Assembly (NCBI RefSeq): GCF_020531985.1
Contig: NZ_JAJAVQ010000001.1
Coordinates: forward strand, 930,001 to 994,000
DNA: 64,000 nt
Direction of reading: 5' to 3'
From: Rheinheimera aquimaris
GTDB taxonomy: Bacteria; Pseudomonadota; Gammaproteobacteria; Enterobacterales; Alteromonadaceae
Positions within the stretch are counted from its first letter, which is position 1. Each line of letters starts with the position of its first letter. The notes under the pieces were generated by a model. The model was not told the origin of the DNA, searched no databases, and saw nothing but the letters and a program-made list of their open reading frames with translations. The translations under genes and the position numbers were made by a program. Positions 1-7,811 of this stretch are shown here, in pieces.

Positions 1-879
1 AGAAAACAGCGTCAGACTAAGCGGTTGCTCTGTAAACCAACGGTAAAACTGCAATATCTGCTCTACCGGCAAATCGCAACCAGTAGCCACGAGTTCCACC
101 GTCGATGCCTGCTGTTGTGCGCTTGCCAGCGCGCTTGCAAAGCCCTCGGTGTGCAGGTTGATAAAACGATGATCAAGTTTGCCCTGTTCCGCCAAAAAAC
201 TCAGTAAGCCATTGAACAGCAGCACGTCACTGCCCGGTCGCAGCTTAAGATGTAGCTGCGCAGCCTCGCAACTTGCGCTGCGCCGCGGGTCTATTACCAC
301 CAGCCTAGCATCATCGTTTGCTTGTATTACTGCCTGGATGCGGCCAAATAACACCGGATGGTTCCAGGCCATATTCGCCCCTACCAGCACGAACAACCTT
401 GCTTGTTCAATATCGTTATAACAGCCAGGTACCACATCAGCACCAAAGGCCCTTTTATGCCCTGCTACAGTCGATGCCATACAGAGCCGGGAGTTAGTAT
501 CGACATGCGGGCTGCCAATAAAGCCCTTCATCAGCTTGTTGGCAACATAGTAATCTTCGGTTAGCAACTGACCTGATAAATACATCGCCACTGCACCGGC
601 ACCATGTTGCGCTATTATCTGCTGCAACCCTTCAGCCACAGCATTGATAGCTGTTGGCCAATCGCAATTTTCGCCATTAAGCTGCGGCACTAATAAGCGT
701 CCTTTGTCGCCCAGGGTTTGCGCCAGAGCGCTGCCTTTTACACACAGCCTGCCGAAATTGGCCGGATGCGTGCTATCACCCGCAACGGTCACACCCTTAG
801 CAGTTTCACTGGCGCAGATGCCACAGCCAACGCCACAATAAGGGCACGTAGTTAAGGTACGGGTTAAGATGTCGTTCAT
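1..879 (-). CDS. nasA: Assimilatory nitrate reductase catalytic subunit, partial
   Basis: This is the first 293 residues of a cytoplasmic molybdopterin oxidoreductase that reduces nitrate to nitrite for assimilation. The reading frame is open to the left edge, so the C-terminal part lies outside the window. The protein starts MNDILTRTL and has a [4Fe-4S] motif C12-x2-C15-x3-C19 with C46. The presumed Mo-ligand cysteine is C133 in NSRLCMAS, as in the NasA/NapA branch; NarG uses Asp. There is no Tat signal, so it differs from periplasmic NapA. The start ATG lies about 30 nt after the U-tract of a leader terminator, so expression probably needs antitermination by NasT. The gene runs opposite to nasT-nasS and is not in the nrt-nir operon. 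The family call is firm; the missing C-terminus cannot be judged. Confidence 0.93.
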   Translation of the reverse strand, partial: MNDILTRTLTTCPYCGVGCGICASETAKGVTVAGDSTHPANFGRLCVKGSALAQTLGDKGRLLVPQLNGENCDWPTAINAVAEGLQQIIAQHGAGAVAMYLSGQLLTEDYYVANKLMKGFIGSPHVDTNSRLCMASTVAGHKRAFGADVVPGCYNDIEQARLFVLVGANMAWNHPVLFGRIQAVIQANDDARLVVIDPRRSASCEAAQLHLKLRPGSDVLLFNGLLSFLAEQGKLDHRFINLHTEGFASALASAQQQASTVELVATGCDLPVEQILQFYRWFTEQPLSLTLFS

Positions 880-908
880 ATGCTATGACCATCTCCGGAT
901 AACAGACG

Positions 909-968
909 AAAAAAAAGCGCCCGCTGTATCAGCCGGAAAACCGGAGACACAGCGAGCGCCATTGCTCG
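909..968 (-). promoter_or_regulatory. nasA leader: ANTAR-type hexaloop hairpin overlapping an intrinsic terminator
   Basis: Read on the minus strand, CGAGC (968-964), a six-base loop AATGGC (963-958) and GCTCG (957-953) form a hairpin with A at loop position 1 and G at position 4. That is the signature of RNA bound by ANTAR proteins. The hairpin shares bases with the 5' arm of a strong terminator: a 14-bp stem (959-946 with 930-917, two G-U pairs), an apical CCGG-TTTT-CCGG loop, and eight U (916-909) just before nasA. The two folds exclude each other. A second, upstream hexaloop is expected; only a weak candidate exists (TAC-TAAGAT-GTA near 1003-992). Confidence 0.72.
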
Positions 969-1012
969 TGAAGCTGTTGTTTTATTATTACATCTTAGTA
1001 CAGTAAAGGTTT

Positions 1013-1029
1013 TGCAAGCTCAATGCCAA
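1013..1029 (-). promoter_or_regulatory. Sigma-54-type promoter for nasA
   Basis: The minus strand reads TTGGCATTGAGCTTGCA, close to the sigma-54 consensus, with GG at -24 and GC at -12 exactly 10 bp apart. Transcription would start about 12 bp downstream and run into the nasA leader with its terminator. This fits nitrogen-limitation control by NtrC. It is a sequence match only. Confidence 0.65.
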
Positions 1030-1074
1030 TTAACAATTTCATTTATATTCAATCAGATATATAAACCTCATCGC

Positions 1075-1118
1075 TGCACCACTTGGTTTTCACGCTTTAG
1101 CACAGTGCAACTTGCACC
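1075..1118. promoter_or_regulatory. Possible NtrC-binding half-site cluster upstream of nasA
   Basis: This segment contains TGCACC (1075-1080), GCAC (1100-1103), GTGC (1105-1108) and TGCACC (1113-1118). These match the GCAC/GTGC core of NtrC sites and lie 50-90 bp upstream of the sigma-54 motif, a normal enhancer position. The spacing does not form a perfect 17-bp dyad, so this is tentative. Confidence 0.35.
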
Positions 1119-1260
1119 AAATAAAGGCATTTCATCACTGTTAAGCCAACCGTAAACACTGCCATTACGCCGCCAGCCCAGCCACGGCGTGAAACCGGGT
1201 GCAGTGGAACAGCTTTTGCTTCAGCATGCTTACTTCAAAATAAAAGCAGATAGCAGTACC

Positions 1261-1848
1261 GTGGATAAAAAGCCGTTATCAGTGATGCTGGTAGATGATG
1301 AAACCGAGCGGGCTCTGCTGGTAGAGCAAGCTTTGGCGCAGCATGGATATCAGGTGGTATGTCAGCTGAGCAGCACAGCTTCACTGCGCTATCACGTTGA
1401 ACGCGTACAGCCCGACATCATCATTATTGATATGGACTCACCCGATCGCGATACGCTGGAACATATGACAGTGATTAGCCAGCATAACCCCCGGCCTATC
1501 GTGTTTTTTGCCAACCACGATGATAATCCTGACAGCATTAAACTGGCTATACAGGCCGGTGTCAGCGCCTATATTGTCGATGGTTTAACAGCAAAACGGG
1601 TAAAACCCATTATCGACGTTGCCGTGGCCCGGTTTAACGAGTTCCAGCAATTGCGTCACCAACTGCACAACAGTCAAAGCCAGTTAGCGGAGCAACAACT
1701 GATTGATAAAGCCAAGCGTCTGCTGATTAAAAAGCAGCAAATGGACGAAGCCAAAGCTTTTAGTACGCTGCGCAAGCTGGCAATGGACCGGCAACAAAAA
1801 ATGGCTGATGTCGCCAAAGATGTGATCACTATTCTGGAGGCACTATGA
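1261..1848 (+). CDS. nasT: NasT: nitrate-responsive antiterminator, response-regulator fold with ANTAR domain
   Basis: The protein is about 195 residues. It has an N-terminal receiver-like domain (LSVMLVDDE, acidic pocket, IIIIDMDSP) and a C-terminal ANTAR three-helix region of about 55 residues (AKRLLIKKQQMDEAKAFSTLRKLAMD). ANTAR domains bind paired hexaloop RNA hairpins and block terminators. Two such leaders lie next to it, upstream of nasA and nrtA. I chose GTG at 1261, which places VDKKPLSVML at the normal start of the receiver. An in-frame GTG at 1189 would add 24 residues with no homologous look, and neither start has a strong Shine-Dalgarno. Its stop overlaps the nasS start (ATGA), so the two are translationally coupled, as expected for NasS-NasT partners. 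Confidence 0.88.
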   Translation: MDKKPLSVMLVDDETERALLVEQALAQHGYQVVCQLSSTASLRYHVERVQPDIIIIDMDSPDRDTLEHMTVISQHNPRPIVFFANHDDNPDSIKLAIQAGVSAYIVDGLTAKRVKPIIDVAVARFNEFQQLRHQLHNSQSQLAEQQLIDKAKRLLIKKQQMDEAKAFSTLRKLAMDRQQKMADVAKDVITILEAL

Positions 1849-2987
1849 CCATGCTGTATCAACCAGAGCTACGCAGTTTAACCTTAGGTTTCGTGCCATT
1901 GCTGGACGCTGCTCCCTTAATAGTGGCAAAAGAGTCAGGGCTGTTTAGCGTACAAGGCCTGGATGTAACTTTGCAACGCGAAGCGACCTGGGCCAGTATC
2001 CGAGATAAAGTCGCCTTTGGTCTGCTGGACGGCGCGCAGATGATAGCCCCCTTGCCGCTGGCATCCAGCCTGGGTTTAGGCGCAGCTGAAGTGCCGATGA
2101 CCACATCATTGGTTCTGAGCACTGGTGGCAATGCCATCACGCTGTCCAACCGCTTATTGCAGCAACTGGATCTGGACCCTGCACTACTGCCCTGCCCACT
2201 GGCCAGCGGCACAGCACTTCAGCAATATTTACAGCAACGCCCACAGCAACAACCGTTGCGGCTGGCCACCGTTTCACCTTACTCCTGTCATCATTATCAA
2301 CTGCATTATTGGTTAAATGTGGCGGGGATCAGCAATCGTCAGGTCGAAGTAATTGGCATGGCACCGTCTGCCATGATCGCGCAATTAGCCAGCGGCGCAA
2401 TCGATGGCTTTTGTGTTGGCGAACCCTGGAGCAGCCTGGCACAGCTAAATGGCCAGGGAACTCTGGTTACAAGTTGCGATCAGCTATGGCATAACTGGCA
2501 GGAAAAAGTGTTTGCGGTAAGCCAGCAGTTTGCCGACAGTAAACCGCAGTGTTATCTGGCGTTGGTCTCTGCTTTATTGCAAGCCTGCCACTGGCTAAAA
2601 GACATCCAAACCGATAGTGATAAAATTGAGCAACTATGGCAATGGTTGGCACAAAGCCAGTATTTATCTCTGGCTGACACAGGCTTGAAGAGCAGCAGCC
2701 TTTTTAATCCAAAAGTTCCACAAGCGTTTTTCGGCACCGAGTTAAATATGCCCTGGCGCTCGCAGGCTGCTTTTACACTTTTGCAAATGCGCAACCTGCA
2801 ACAATGGCAAGGGCCGCTTAATCAGCCAGTATTGCAGCAAGTATACCGGCCAGATCTGTTTCGCCAGGTTGCAACCAGCCTTGGGTTTAACGCTCCGGCA
2901 GCAGACTGGCGGTTGGAAGGTAGTACAGGTATGCAAGGCGAAGGTAGCGGCTTTATCGACGGCATGATGTTTGGGATGCAGTTATAG
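1845..2987 (+). CDS. nasS: NasS: cytoplasmic nitrate/nitrite sensor, NrtA-like
   Basis: This 380-residue protein belongs to the CmpA/NrtA substrate-binding family (LTLGFVPLLDAAPLIVAKESGLF; GAIDGFCVGEPW near the middle). It has no signal peptide, so it should stay in the cytoplasm. In studied systems NasS holds NasT inactive until nitrate or nitrite binds, which frees NasT to antiterminate. The ATG overlaps the nasT stop and is preceded by GGAGG. The secreted paralogue NrtA is encoded 300 bp downstream and shares the same fold and motifs. The lack of a leader peptide and the coupling to nasT separate the sensor from the transporter subunit. Confidence 0.88.
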   Translation: MTMLYQPELRSLTLGFVPLLDAAPLIVAKESGLFSVQGLDVTLQREATWASIRDKVAFGLLDGAQMIAPLPLASSLGLGAAEVPMTTSLVLSTGGNAITLSNRLLQQLDLDPALLPCPLASGTALQQYLQQRPQQQPLRLATVSPYSCHHYQLHYWLNVAGISNRQVEVIGMAPSAMIAQLASGAIDGFCVGEPWSSLAQLNGQGTLVTSCDQLWHNWQEKVFAVSQQFADSKPQCYLALVSALLQACHWLKDIQTDSDKIEQLWQWLAQSQYLSLADTGLKSSSLFNPKVPQAFFGTELNMPWRSQAAFTLLQMRNLQQWQGPLNQPVLQQVYRPDLFRQVATSLGFNAPAADWRLEGSTGMQGEGSGFIDGMMFGMQL

Positions 2988-3015
2988 CCTCCCCCTTTGT
3001 GCTCAGAGCCATACT

Positions 3016-3041
3016 GGTGCAAATTGCACCGTTATTGTGCC
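3016..3041 (+). promoter_or_regulatory. Probable NtrC-binding region upstream of nrtA
   Basis: TGCACC-GTTAT-TGTGCC (3025-3041) keeps the GCAC-N7-GTGC core of NtrC sites. It overlaps a second dyad, GGTGCAAATTGCACC (3016-3030). The region lies about 65-90 bp upstream of the -24 element of the sigma-54 motif at 3105-3121. Confidence 0.5.
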
Positions 3042-3104
3042 GTTGCACGGCTCTTGCCACTAGCACAACAACACTAAACAACTGAAAATAAACACATTTC
3101 AAAA

Positions 3105-3121
3105 CTGGCACACTAACTGCT
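3105..3121 (+). promoter_or_regulatory. Sigma-54-type promoter for the nrt-nir operon
   Basis: CTGGCACACTAACTGCT has GG (3107-3108) and GC (3119-3120) separated by exactly 10 bp and a good -24 box (TGGCAC). The start site would be near 3131. The first leader hairpin begins at 3137, so the whole transcript head forms the antitermination leader. Confidence 0.65.
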
Positions 3122-3136
3122 TTGTATTGACAGCAG

Positions 3137-3195
3137 GTTGCAAAGAGGCAACTGAAATACAAAACCAGCTAACAAGCTAATGGCAAAGGCGCCAT
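3137..3195 (+). promoter_or_regulatory. ANTAR dual-hexaloop element in the nrtA leader
   Basis: There are two hairpins with five-bp stems and six-base loops: GTTGC-AAAGAG-GCAAC (3137-3152) and ATGGC-AAAGGC-GCCAT (3180-3195). Both loops have A at position 1 and G at position 4, the pattern recognised by ANTAR proteins such as NasT, NasR and EutV. The second hairpin shares GCCAT with the 5' arm of the terminator at 3190-3239, so forming it breaks the terminator. The 27-nt gap between hairpins is longer than in some known examples. Confidence 0.8.
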
Positions 3196-3239
3196 CTGGC
3201 TGTATCCGCAACAGGGTGCAGCCAGATGGCGTTTTTTTT
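3190..3239 (+). terminator. Leader (attenuation) terminator before nrtA
   Basis: A perfect 13-bp stem, CGCCATCTGGCTG (3190-3202) with CAGCCAGATGGCG (3219-3231), is followed by eight U (3232-3239). It ends about 44 nt before the nrtA ATG. It lies in the leader rather than after a gene, so it should block the operon unless the overlapping ANTAR hairpin forms. Confidence 0.85.
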
Positions 3240-3282
3240 CGCCCTGCTTTTATAAAGCGTTTAATAACAAAGGACAGCATAG

Positions 3283-4632
3283 ATGACACAGCCGAAACGT
3301 AACACATACCGCCTGCTGTTGGCCCTCGGCTTAAGCCTTAGCCTGCAAGCATGGGCTGCACCGGAAAAGCCGGATTTAAAACTTGGCTTTATCAAACTGA
3401 CCGATATGGCACCGTTAGCGGTAGCCTTGGAACGTGGTTACTTTGAAGATGAAGGTTTGTATGTACAACTGGAGGCTCAGGCCAACTGGAAAGTGCTACT
3501 GGATCGGGTTATCGACGGTCAGCTGGATGGCGCCCATATGCTGGCTGGCCAGGCATTAGGTGCCAGTATCGGCATCGGCACCCAGGCCGCGATGCAAACG
3601 GCTTTTGTCATGGACTTAAACGGCAATGCCTGTACCGTTAGCAACGCGGTTTGGCAGCACATAGCCAGCTCTGTAGCACGCAACAACGAGGGCAAACCGC
3701 AATATCCGATTAGCGCAGATGAACTGCAGCCTGCACTGACAGCAAAAACCAAGCAAGGTAAAAAACTGCAATTTGGTATGGTATTTCCGGTATCGAGCCA
3801 TAATTACGAATTGCGCTACTGGCTGGCCGCAGGAGGCATACACCCGGGTTATTACGCCCCCCAAACCGGCGACAATAGCGGTCAGCTAAAAGCCGATGTA
3901 TTGCTTTCGGTTACCCCACCACCGCAAATGCCTGCCACCATGGAAGCCGGCACCATAGATGGTTACTGTGTCGGCGAGCCCTGGAACCAACAGGCGGTAT
4001 TACGGGATCTGGGTGTGCCTTTGGTCACCAACTACGATATTCACACTAACCTGGCGGAGAAAATCTTCGGCGTCAGCCAAAACTGGGCAGAGCGTTACCC
4101 GCAAACGCATTTTCATCTGATTAAAGCGCTGATCCGTGCGGGTCATTGGCTGGATGCAAATAACAACGCTAACCGTGCTGCTGCCGCCAAACTTATCTCG
4201 CAACCGTATTATGTCGGTGCTGATGAAAAAGTTATCGCCAACAGCATGAGCGGCGTATTTGCCTATGCCCGTGACGATGTACGCCCCACACCGGATTTCA
4301 ATGTGTTCTTCCGCTACCACGCCACCTATCCCTACTACTCAGATGCCATCTGGTACTTAAGCCAGATGCGGCGCTGGGGCCAGATTAGTGAAGCCAAACC
4401 GGACAGCTGGTATCAGGACATTGCCAGGCAAGTTTTCCAACCGGCGCTGTACCAGCAGGCAGCCAAAGCTCTGATTGCTGAAGGCAAGCTGTCGGCTGCT
4501 GATTTTCCGGACTTTGCTAACGAAAGCGGTTACCGGTCAATTGATGCTACCCGCTTTATCGATGGTAAAAAGTTCGATGCCACCGCACCCAACGCCTACC
4601 TGCAGCAATTTGCCATTGGCTTAAAAGATTAA
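3283..4632 (+). CDS. nrtA: Nitrate/nitrite ABC transporter, substrate-binding protein
   Basis: The protein has 449 residues with a signal peptide of about 25 residues (basic MTQPKRNTYR, hydrophobic LLLALGLSLSL, then AWA-A). The mature CmpA/NrtA fold follows: LKLGFIKLTDMAPLAVALERGYF, and later GTIDGYCVGEPWNQQ, the family's ligand-site segment. It is the periplasmic receptor that delivers nitrate to NrtB/NrtD. It is the first gene of the operon and lies just after the terminator/ANTAR leader. Equivalent Klebsiella genes are called nasF. Bicarbonate-binding CmpA is a relative, but the operon with nitrite reductase makes nitrate or nitrite the likely ligand. Confidence 0.92.
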   Translation: MTQPKRNTYRLLLALGLSLSLQAWAAPEKPDLKLGFIKLTDMAPLAVALERGYFEDEGLYVQLEAQANWKVLLDRVIDGQLDGAHMLAGQALGASIGIGTQAAMQTAFVMDLNGNACTVSNAVWQHIASSVARNNEGKPQYPISADELQPALTAKTKQGKKLQFGMVFPVSSHNYELRYWLAAGGIHPGYYAPQTGDNSGQLKADVLLSVTPPPQMPATMEAGTIDGYCVGEPWNQQAVLRDLGVPLVTNYDIHTNLAEKIFGVSQNWAERYPQTHFHLIKALIRAGHWLDANNNANRAAAAKLISQPYYVGADEKVIANSMSGVFAYARDDVRPTPDFNVFFRYHATYPYYSDAIWYLSQMRRWGQISEAKPDSWYQDIARQVFQPALYQQAAKALIAEGKLSAADFPDFANESGYRSIDATRFIDGKKFDATAPNAYLQQFAIGLKD

Positions 4633-4644
4633 AGGAGCCCGACA

Positions 4645-5631
4645 ATGAGCACTATTCCAACGCAATGGTCACGGGTGCGACGCTATCTGCCTGCTCAGCA
4701 GCAGCTGAATAACTGGTTAAAACAAAGTTTTGTATCGGCCACTGGCGTCGCCGTGTTTGTCCTGCTGTGGCATATACTGGCCAGTCAAATCATTACCTCC
4801 CTTGGCAGTTTTCCCGGCCCAGTGCAGGCAGCACAGCAATGGTCTGTTTTGATTGCCGAGCATAAAGCGGAAAAAGCCCGTGAAACAGCGTTTTATCAGC
4901 GTCAACAGCAGCGTAATGCCGCCACCCTGGCAGCCAATCCGGATGCGGTGGTTAGTGTGCGTCCCTATAATGGCAGGCCAACCTTCTTCAGCCAGATTGT
5001 AACCAGCCTGTACACCGTACTAACCGGTTTTGTGCTGGCATCCTTAGTGGCGATCCCGGCCGGTATCGTCATCGGGCTAAGCCCCAGGCTATACAGCGCT
5101 TTTAACCCGCTCATTCAGTTATTTAAGCCGGTGTCGCCACTTGCCTGGCTGCCCTTGGTGACCATCCTGGTCAGTGCCTTATATCAAAGCGACACGCCCT
5201 TGTTTGCGCGCTCATTTTTAGTATCGGTCTTTACTGTATCGCTATGTTCCTTATGGCCTACTTTGCTTAACACCATAGTCGGCGTCAGTAATATCTCACC
5301 CGATTTGCAAAACGTAAGCCGGGTATTGCAGCTGAACTGGCTAACCCATGTGCGGCGCATTGTGCTGCCCTCCGCAGTACCGATGATCTTTACCGGCCTG
5401 CGTTTATCGCTCGGCATTGCCTGGATGGTACTGATTGCCGCCGAGATGCTGGCGCAAAACCCCGGTCTTGGCAAATTTGTCTGGGATGAATTTCAAAACG
5501 GCTCGTCCGACTCACTCAGTCGCATCTGCGTTGCGGTACTGGTTATTGGCTTAATCGGCTATGCGCTGGACAGGCTGATGCTGCAACTGCAGCAACGTGT
5601 TAACTGGGATAAAAGCGCCACGCTTAGATAA
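4645..5631 (+). CDS. nrtB: Nitrate/nitrite ABC transporter, permease
   Basis: This 328-residue inner-membrane protein is of the BPD-transport/SsuC-NrtB type. It has an early membrane helix (ATGVAVFVLLWHILA), then a polar insert of about 70 residues rich in Lys, Gln and Arg before the second helix. Five or more helices follow, with the coupling segment NVSRVLQLNWLTHVRRIVLPSAVPMIFTGLRLSLGIAW, the NrtB EAA-like loop. It starts 12 bp after nrtA with AAAGGAG upstream of the ATG. It should form a homodimeric channel with the ATPase NrtD. Confidence 0.92.
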   Translation: MSTIPTQWSRVRRYLPAQQQLNNWLKQSFVSATGVAVFVLLWHILASQIITSLGSFPGPVQAAQQWSVLIAEHKAEKARETAFYQRQQQRNAATLAANPDAVVSVRPYNGRPTFFSQIVTSLYTVLTGFVLASLVAIPAGIVIGLSPRLYSAFNPLIQLFKPVSPLAWLPLVTILVSALYQSDTPLFARSFLVSVFTVSLCSLWPTLLNTIVGVSNISPDLQNVSRVLQLNWLTHVRRIVLPSAVPMIFTGLRLSLGIAWMVLIAAEMLAQNPGLGKFVWDEFQNGSSDSLSRICVAVLVIGLIGYALDRLMLQLQQRVNWDKSATLR

Positions 5632-5669
5632 CAGCTAAGGCAACAGCCGCGATTTAGAGGAAAAACACC

Positions 5670-6524
5670 ATGCCAAAATCCCATCTGGAACTTAGTCAGC
5701 TCGGCATCAGCTTCCCTACACCAAAGGGGGCCTTTGTCGCGCTGCAAAACGTCAATCTGGATATCGCCAAAGGCGAATTTATCAGTCTGATTGGCCACTC
5801 TGGTTGCGGCAAATCCACGGTTCTAAATCTGGTTGCCGGCCTGCTGCAGGCAAGCTCAGGTGGCGTTATTTTGAACCAGAAAGAAATCAATGCCCCAGGG
5901 CCAGAGCGTGCGGTGGTGTTTCAAAACCATTCACTACTCCCCTGGCTAAGTGTGTACCAAAACGTAGAACTGGCGGTTAAACAAGTGTTTCGCAGCCAGA
6001 AAACTAAGCAAGAAATGCGTGATTGGATAGAGCATAACCTGGCGCTGGTACAAATGAGCCATGCCCGCGATAAGCGCCCGGCAGAGATATCCGGCGGTAT
6101 GAAACAGCGTGTTGGTATAGCCCGGGCGTTAGCCATGCAGCCACAGGTGCTGTTAATGGACGAGCCGTTCGGTGCGTTAGATGCGCTAACCCGTGCGCAT
6201 CTGCAGGACTCGTTGATGGAAATACAGGCCAGGCTAAACAACACGGTTATTATGATCACGCACGATGTCGATGAAGCCGTGCTGTTATCCGACCGTATCG
6301 TGATGATGACTAATGGCCCGGCCGCTACCATAGGTGAAGTACTACAGATTGAACTGCCAAGGCCGCGCAATCGCATCGCACTGGCGGATTGCCCGACCTA
6401 CAACCACTACCGTCATCAGGTACTCAGCTTTTTGTATGAAAAGCAGCGCAAAGTTGAAGTGTTACCCAATGCAGGATCAATAAAAGCCACTGCCGTTGCC
6501 AAAACTGCGGAGAAACGGGCATGA
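5670..6524 (+). CDS. nrtD: Nitrate/nitrite ABC transporter, ATP-binding protein
   Basis: A 284-residue ABC ATPase. Walker A is GHSGCGKST (about residues 43-51), Q-loop VFQNHSLLPW, signature ISGGMKQRVGIARAL, Walker B LLMDEPFGALDALTR and switch His ITHDVDEAV. A C-terminal tail of about 50 residues is family-typical. It carries one NBD only and is not the NrtC type with an attached NrtA-like domain, so it corresponds to NrtD (NasD of Klebsiella). Its stop overlaps the next start (ATGA at 6521), so it is tightly coupled to the oxidoreductase. Confidence 0.92.
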   Translation: MPKSHLELSQLGISFPTPKGAFVALQNVNLDIAKGEFISLIGHSGCGKSTVLNLVAGLLQASSGGVILNQKEINAPGPERAVVFQNHSLLPWLSVYQNVELAVKQVFRSQKTKQEMRDWIEHNLALVQMSHARDKRPAEISGGMKQRVGIARALAMQPQVLLMDEPFGALDALTRAHLQDSLMEIQARLNNTVIMITHDVDEAVLLSDRIVMMTNGPAATIGEVLQIELPRPRNRIALADCPTYNHYRHQVLSFLYEKQRKVEVLPNAGSIKATAVAKTAEKRA

Positions 6525-7801
6525 CAGAAGCAGAGCTGATTATCATTGGTAACGGCATGGCTTGTCAGCGCCTGCTGGCCGAGCTGGTGCAACTACCAAA
6601 CCGACCCGCTAGCATAGTGGTATTTGGTGCTGAAGCTAAACCCGCTTACAACCGCGTGCTGTTATCCAGCCTGCTCAGCAATGAGCTGTCCGATAGCGCA
6701 GCTGAGCTGGCAAGCACCAACTGGTATGCCGAACATGGTATAGAGCTGATTTGCGACGATGAGGTGGTGCTCATTGATCGTGAGCGTAAGTTGGTCGTCA
6801 GCCGTCACGGCCGCTACCGCCGCTATCAGCAGCTGGTGTTGGCCTGTGGTGCACAGCCGTTAACACCGGCTTATGCCAAAGATAGCTGTGGCAATTTATC
6901 GCCGGGTATTTGTCATTTTCGTAACTGGCAGGATCTGGCTACACTGCGTCTGGCCGGTCAGCAACACCATCATGCCGTCGTGGTCGGTGGTGGTTTTCTC
7001 GGTCTGGAAGCCGCAGAGGGTCTGCGCAAACTCGGTATGCAGGTTAGTCTGTTGCAGCGCGGCGCTTATCTGTTAAACCGCCAGCTCGATGCCGCCGCAG
7101 CAGGCTTATTGCAACAACAACTGTTCGACCGCGGACTCAACATTCTCACCCACAGTGAAATTGACCAACTTAACTATAAGCGCGGCCAGCTACAGTCAGT
7201 TACGTTAACCAGCAAGCAGCGGATAAAAGCCGATCTTGTGGTGCTGGCATTGGGCATTACCCCGAATATCAGCCTGGCGCAGGAAGCCGGTTTAAAAGTT
7301 AACCGCGGCATAGTGGTTAACCAGCAATTGCAAAGTTCAGACAACAGCGTTTATGCACTGGGCGAATGTATAGAGCTTAACGGCGAAACCTTTGGCTTAG
7401 TGGCGCCGGTTAATCAGCAGGCAATACAGCTGGCGCGGACGCTATGCGGCGAGATCGCCCTTTATCACAGCGAAAAAACCGCAACACAGCTGAAAATCAG
7501 CGGCATTGCGCTAAGTTCCTGTGGTGATATCGCTGCACTGTGTGCCAGTAGCAACAGTTTTGATGCCTGTACTGAGTATCTGGATAGCGAACTTGCGCAG
7601 TATCGCCGGCTGTGGTGGCGCGGCCCCTGTTTAGTTGGAGCTGTGCTGTACGGCGATACCCGCCTTAGTCAGCAATTAAGCCAGCTGATTAACCTACAAC
7701 AACCTTATCACGGCTGTCGCAGCAGCTTAGTGCTCGGCCAGGCCGACACTATAGCGCCAGAGCCGTTAGCGCTTAGCAACCCTAAACAAGATGCCGCTTA
7801 G
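6521..7801 (+). CDS. NAD(P)/FAD oxidoreductase, probable electron-transfer subunit of assimilatory nitrate reductase (NasC-like)
   Basis: A 426-residue pyridine-nucleotide-disulphide reductase fold. The FAD dinucleotide motif is IIIGNGMACQRLL near the N-terminus, the NAD(P) motif VVVGGGFLGLEAAEGL is near residue 150, and VYALGECIEL binds FAD. It resembles the first 400 residues of NirB but lacks the [2Fe-2S] and sirohaem parts. In Klebsiella the similar NasC passes electrons from NADH to NasA. Here nasA is separate but probably co-regulated. There is no BFD-like cysteine cluster, so it may need another carrier, or it could donate to NirB. It overlaps nrtD by 4 bp and lies 10 bp before the nirB start. 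Confidence 0.8.
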   Translation: MTEAELIIIGNGMACQRLLAELVQLPNRPASIVVFGAEAKPAYNRVLLSSLLSNELSDSAAELASTNWYAEHGIELICDDEVVLIDRERKLVVSRHGRYRRYQQLVLACGAQPLTPAYAKDSCGNLSPGICHFRNWQDLATLRLAGQQHHHAVVVGGGFLGLEAAEGLRKLGMQVSLLQRGAYLLNRQLDAAAAGLLQQQLFDRGLNILTHSEIDQLNYKRGQLQSVTLTSKQRIKADLVVLALGITPNISLAQEAGLKVNRGIVVNQQLQSSDNSVYALGECIELNGETFGLVAPVNQQAIQLARTLCGEIALYHSEKTATQLKISGIALSSCGDIAALCASSNSFDACTEYLDSELAQYRRLWWRGPCLVGAVLYGDTRLSQQLSQLINLQQPYHGCRSSLVLGQADTIAPEPLALSNPKQDAA

Positions 7802-7811
7802 GAGCCCGATA

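Noticed and set aside
1189-1260. N-terminal extension of NasT from GTG 1189
   Set aside because: The 24 added residues do not look like receiver sequence and no Shine-Dalgarno precedes them; GTG 1261 fits the family better.
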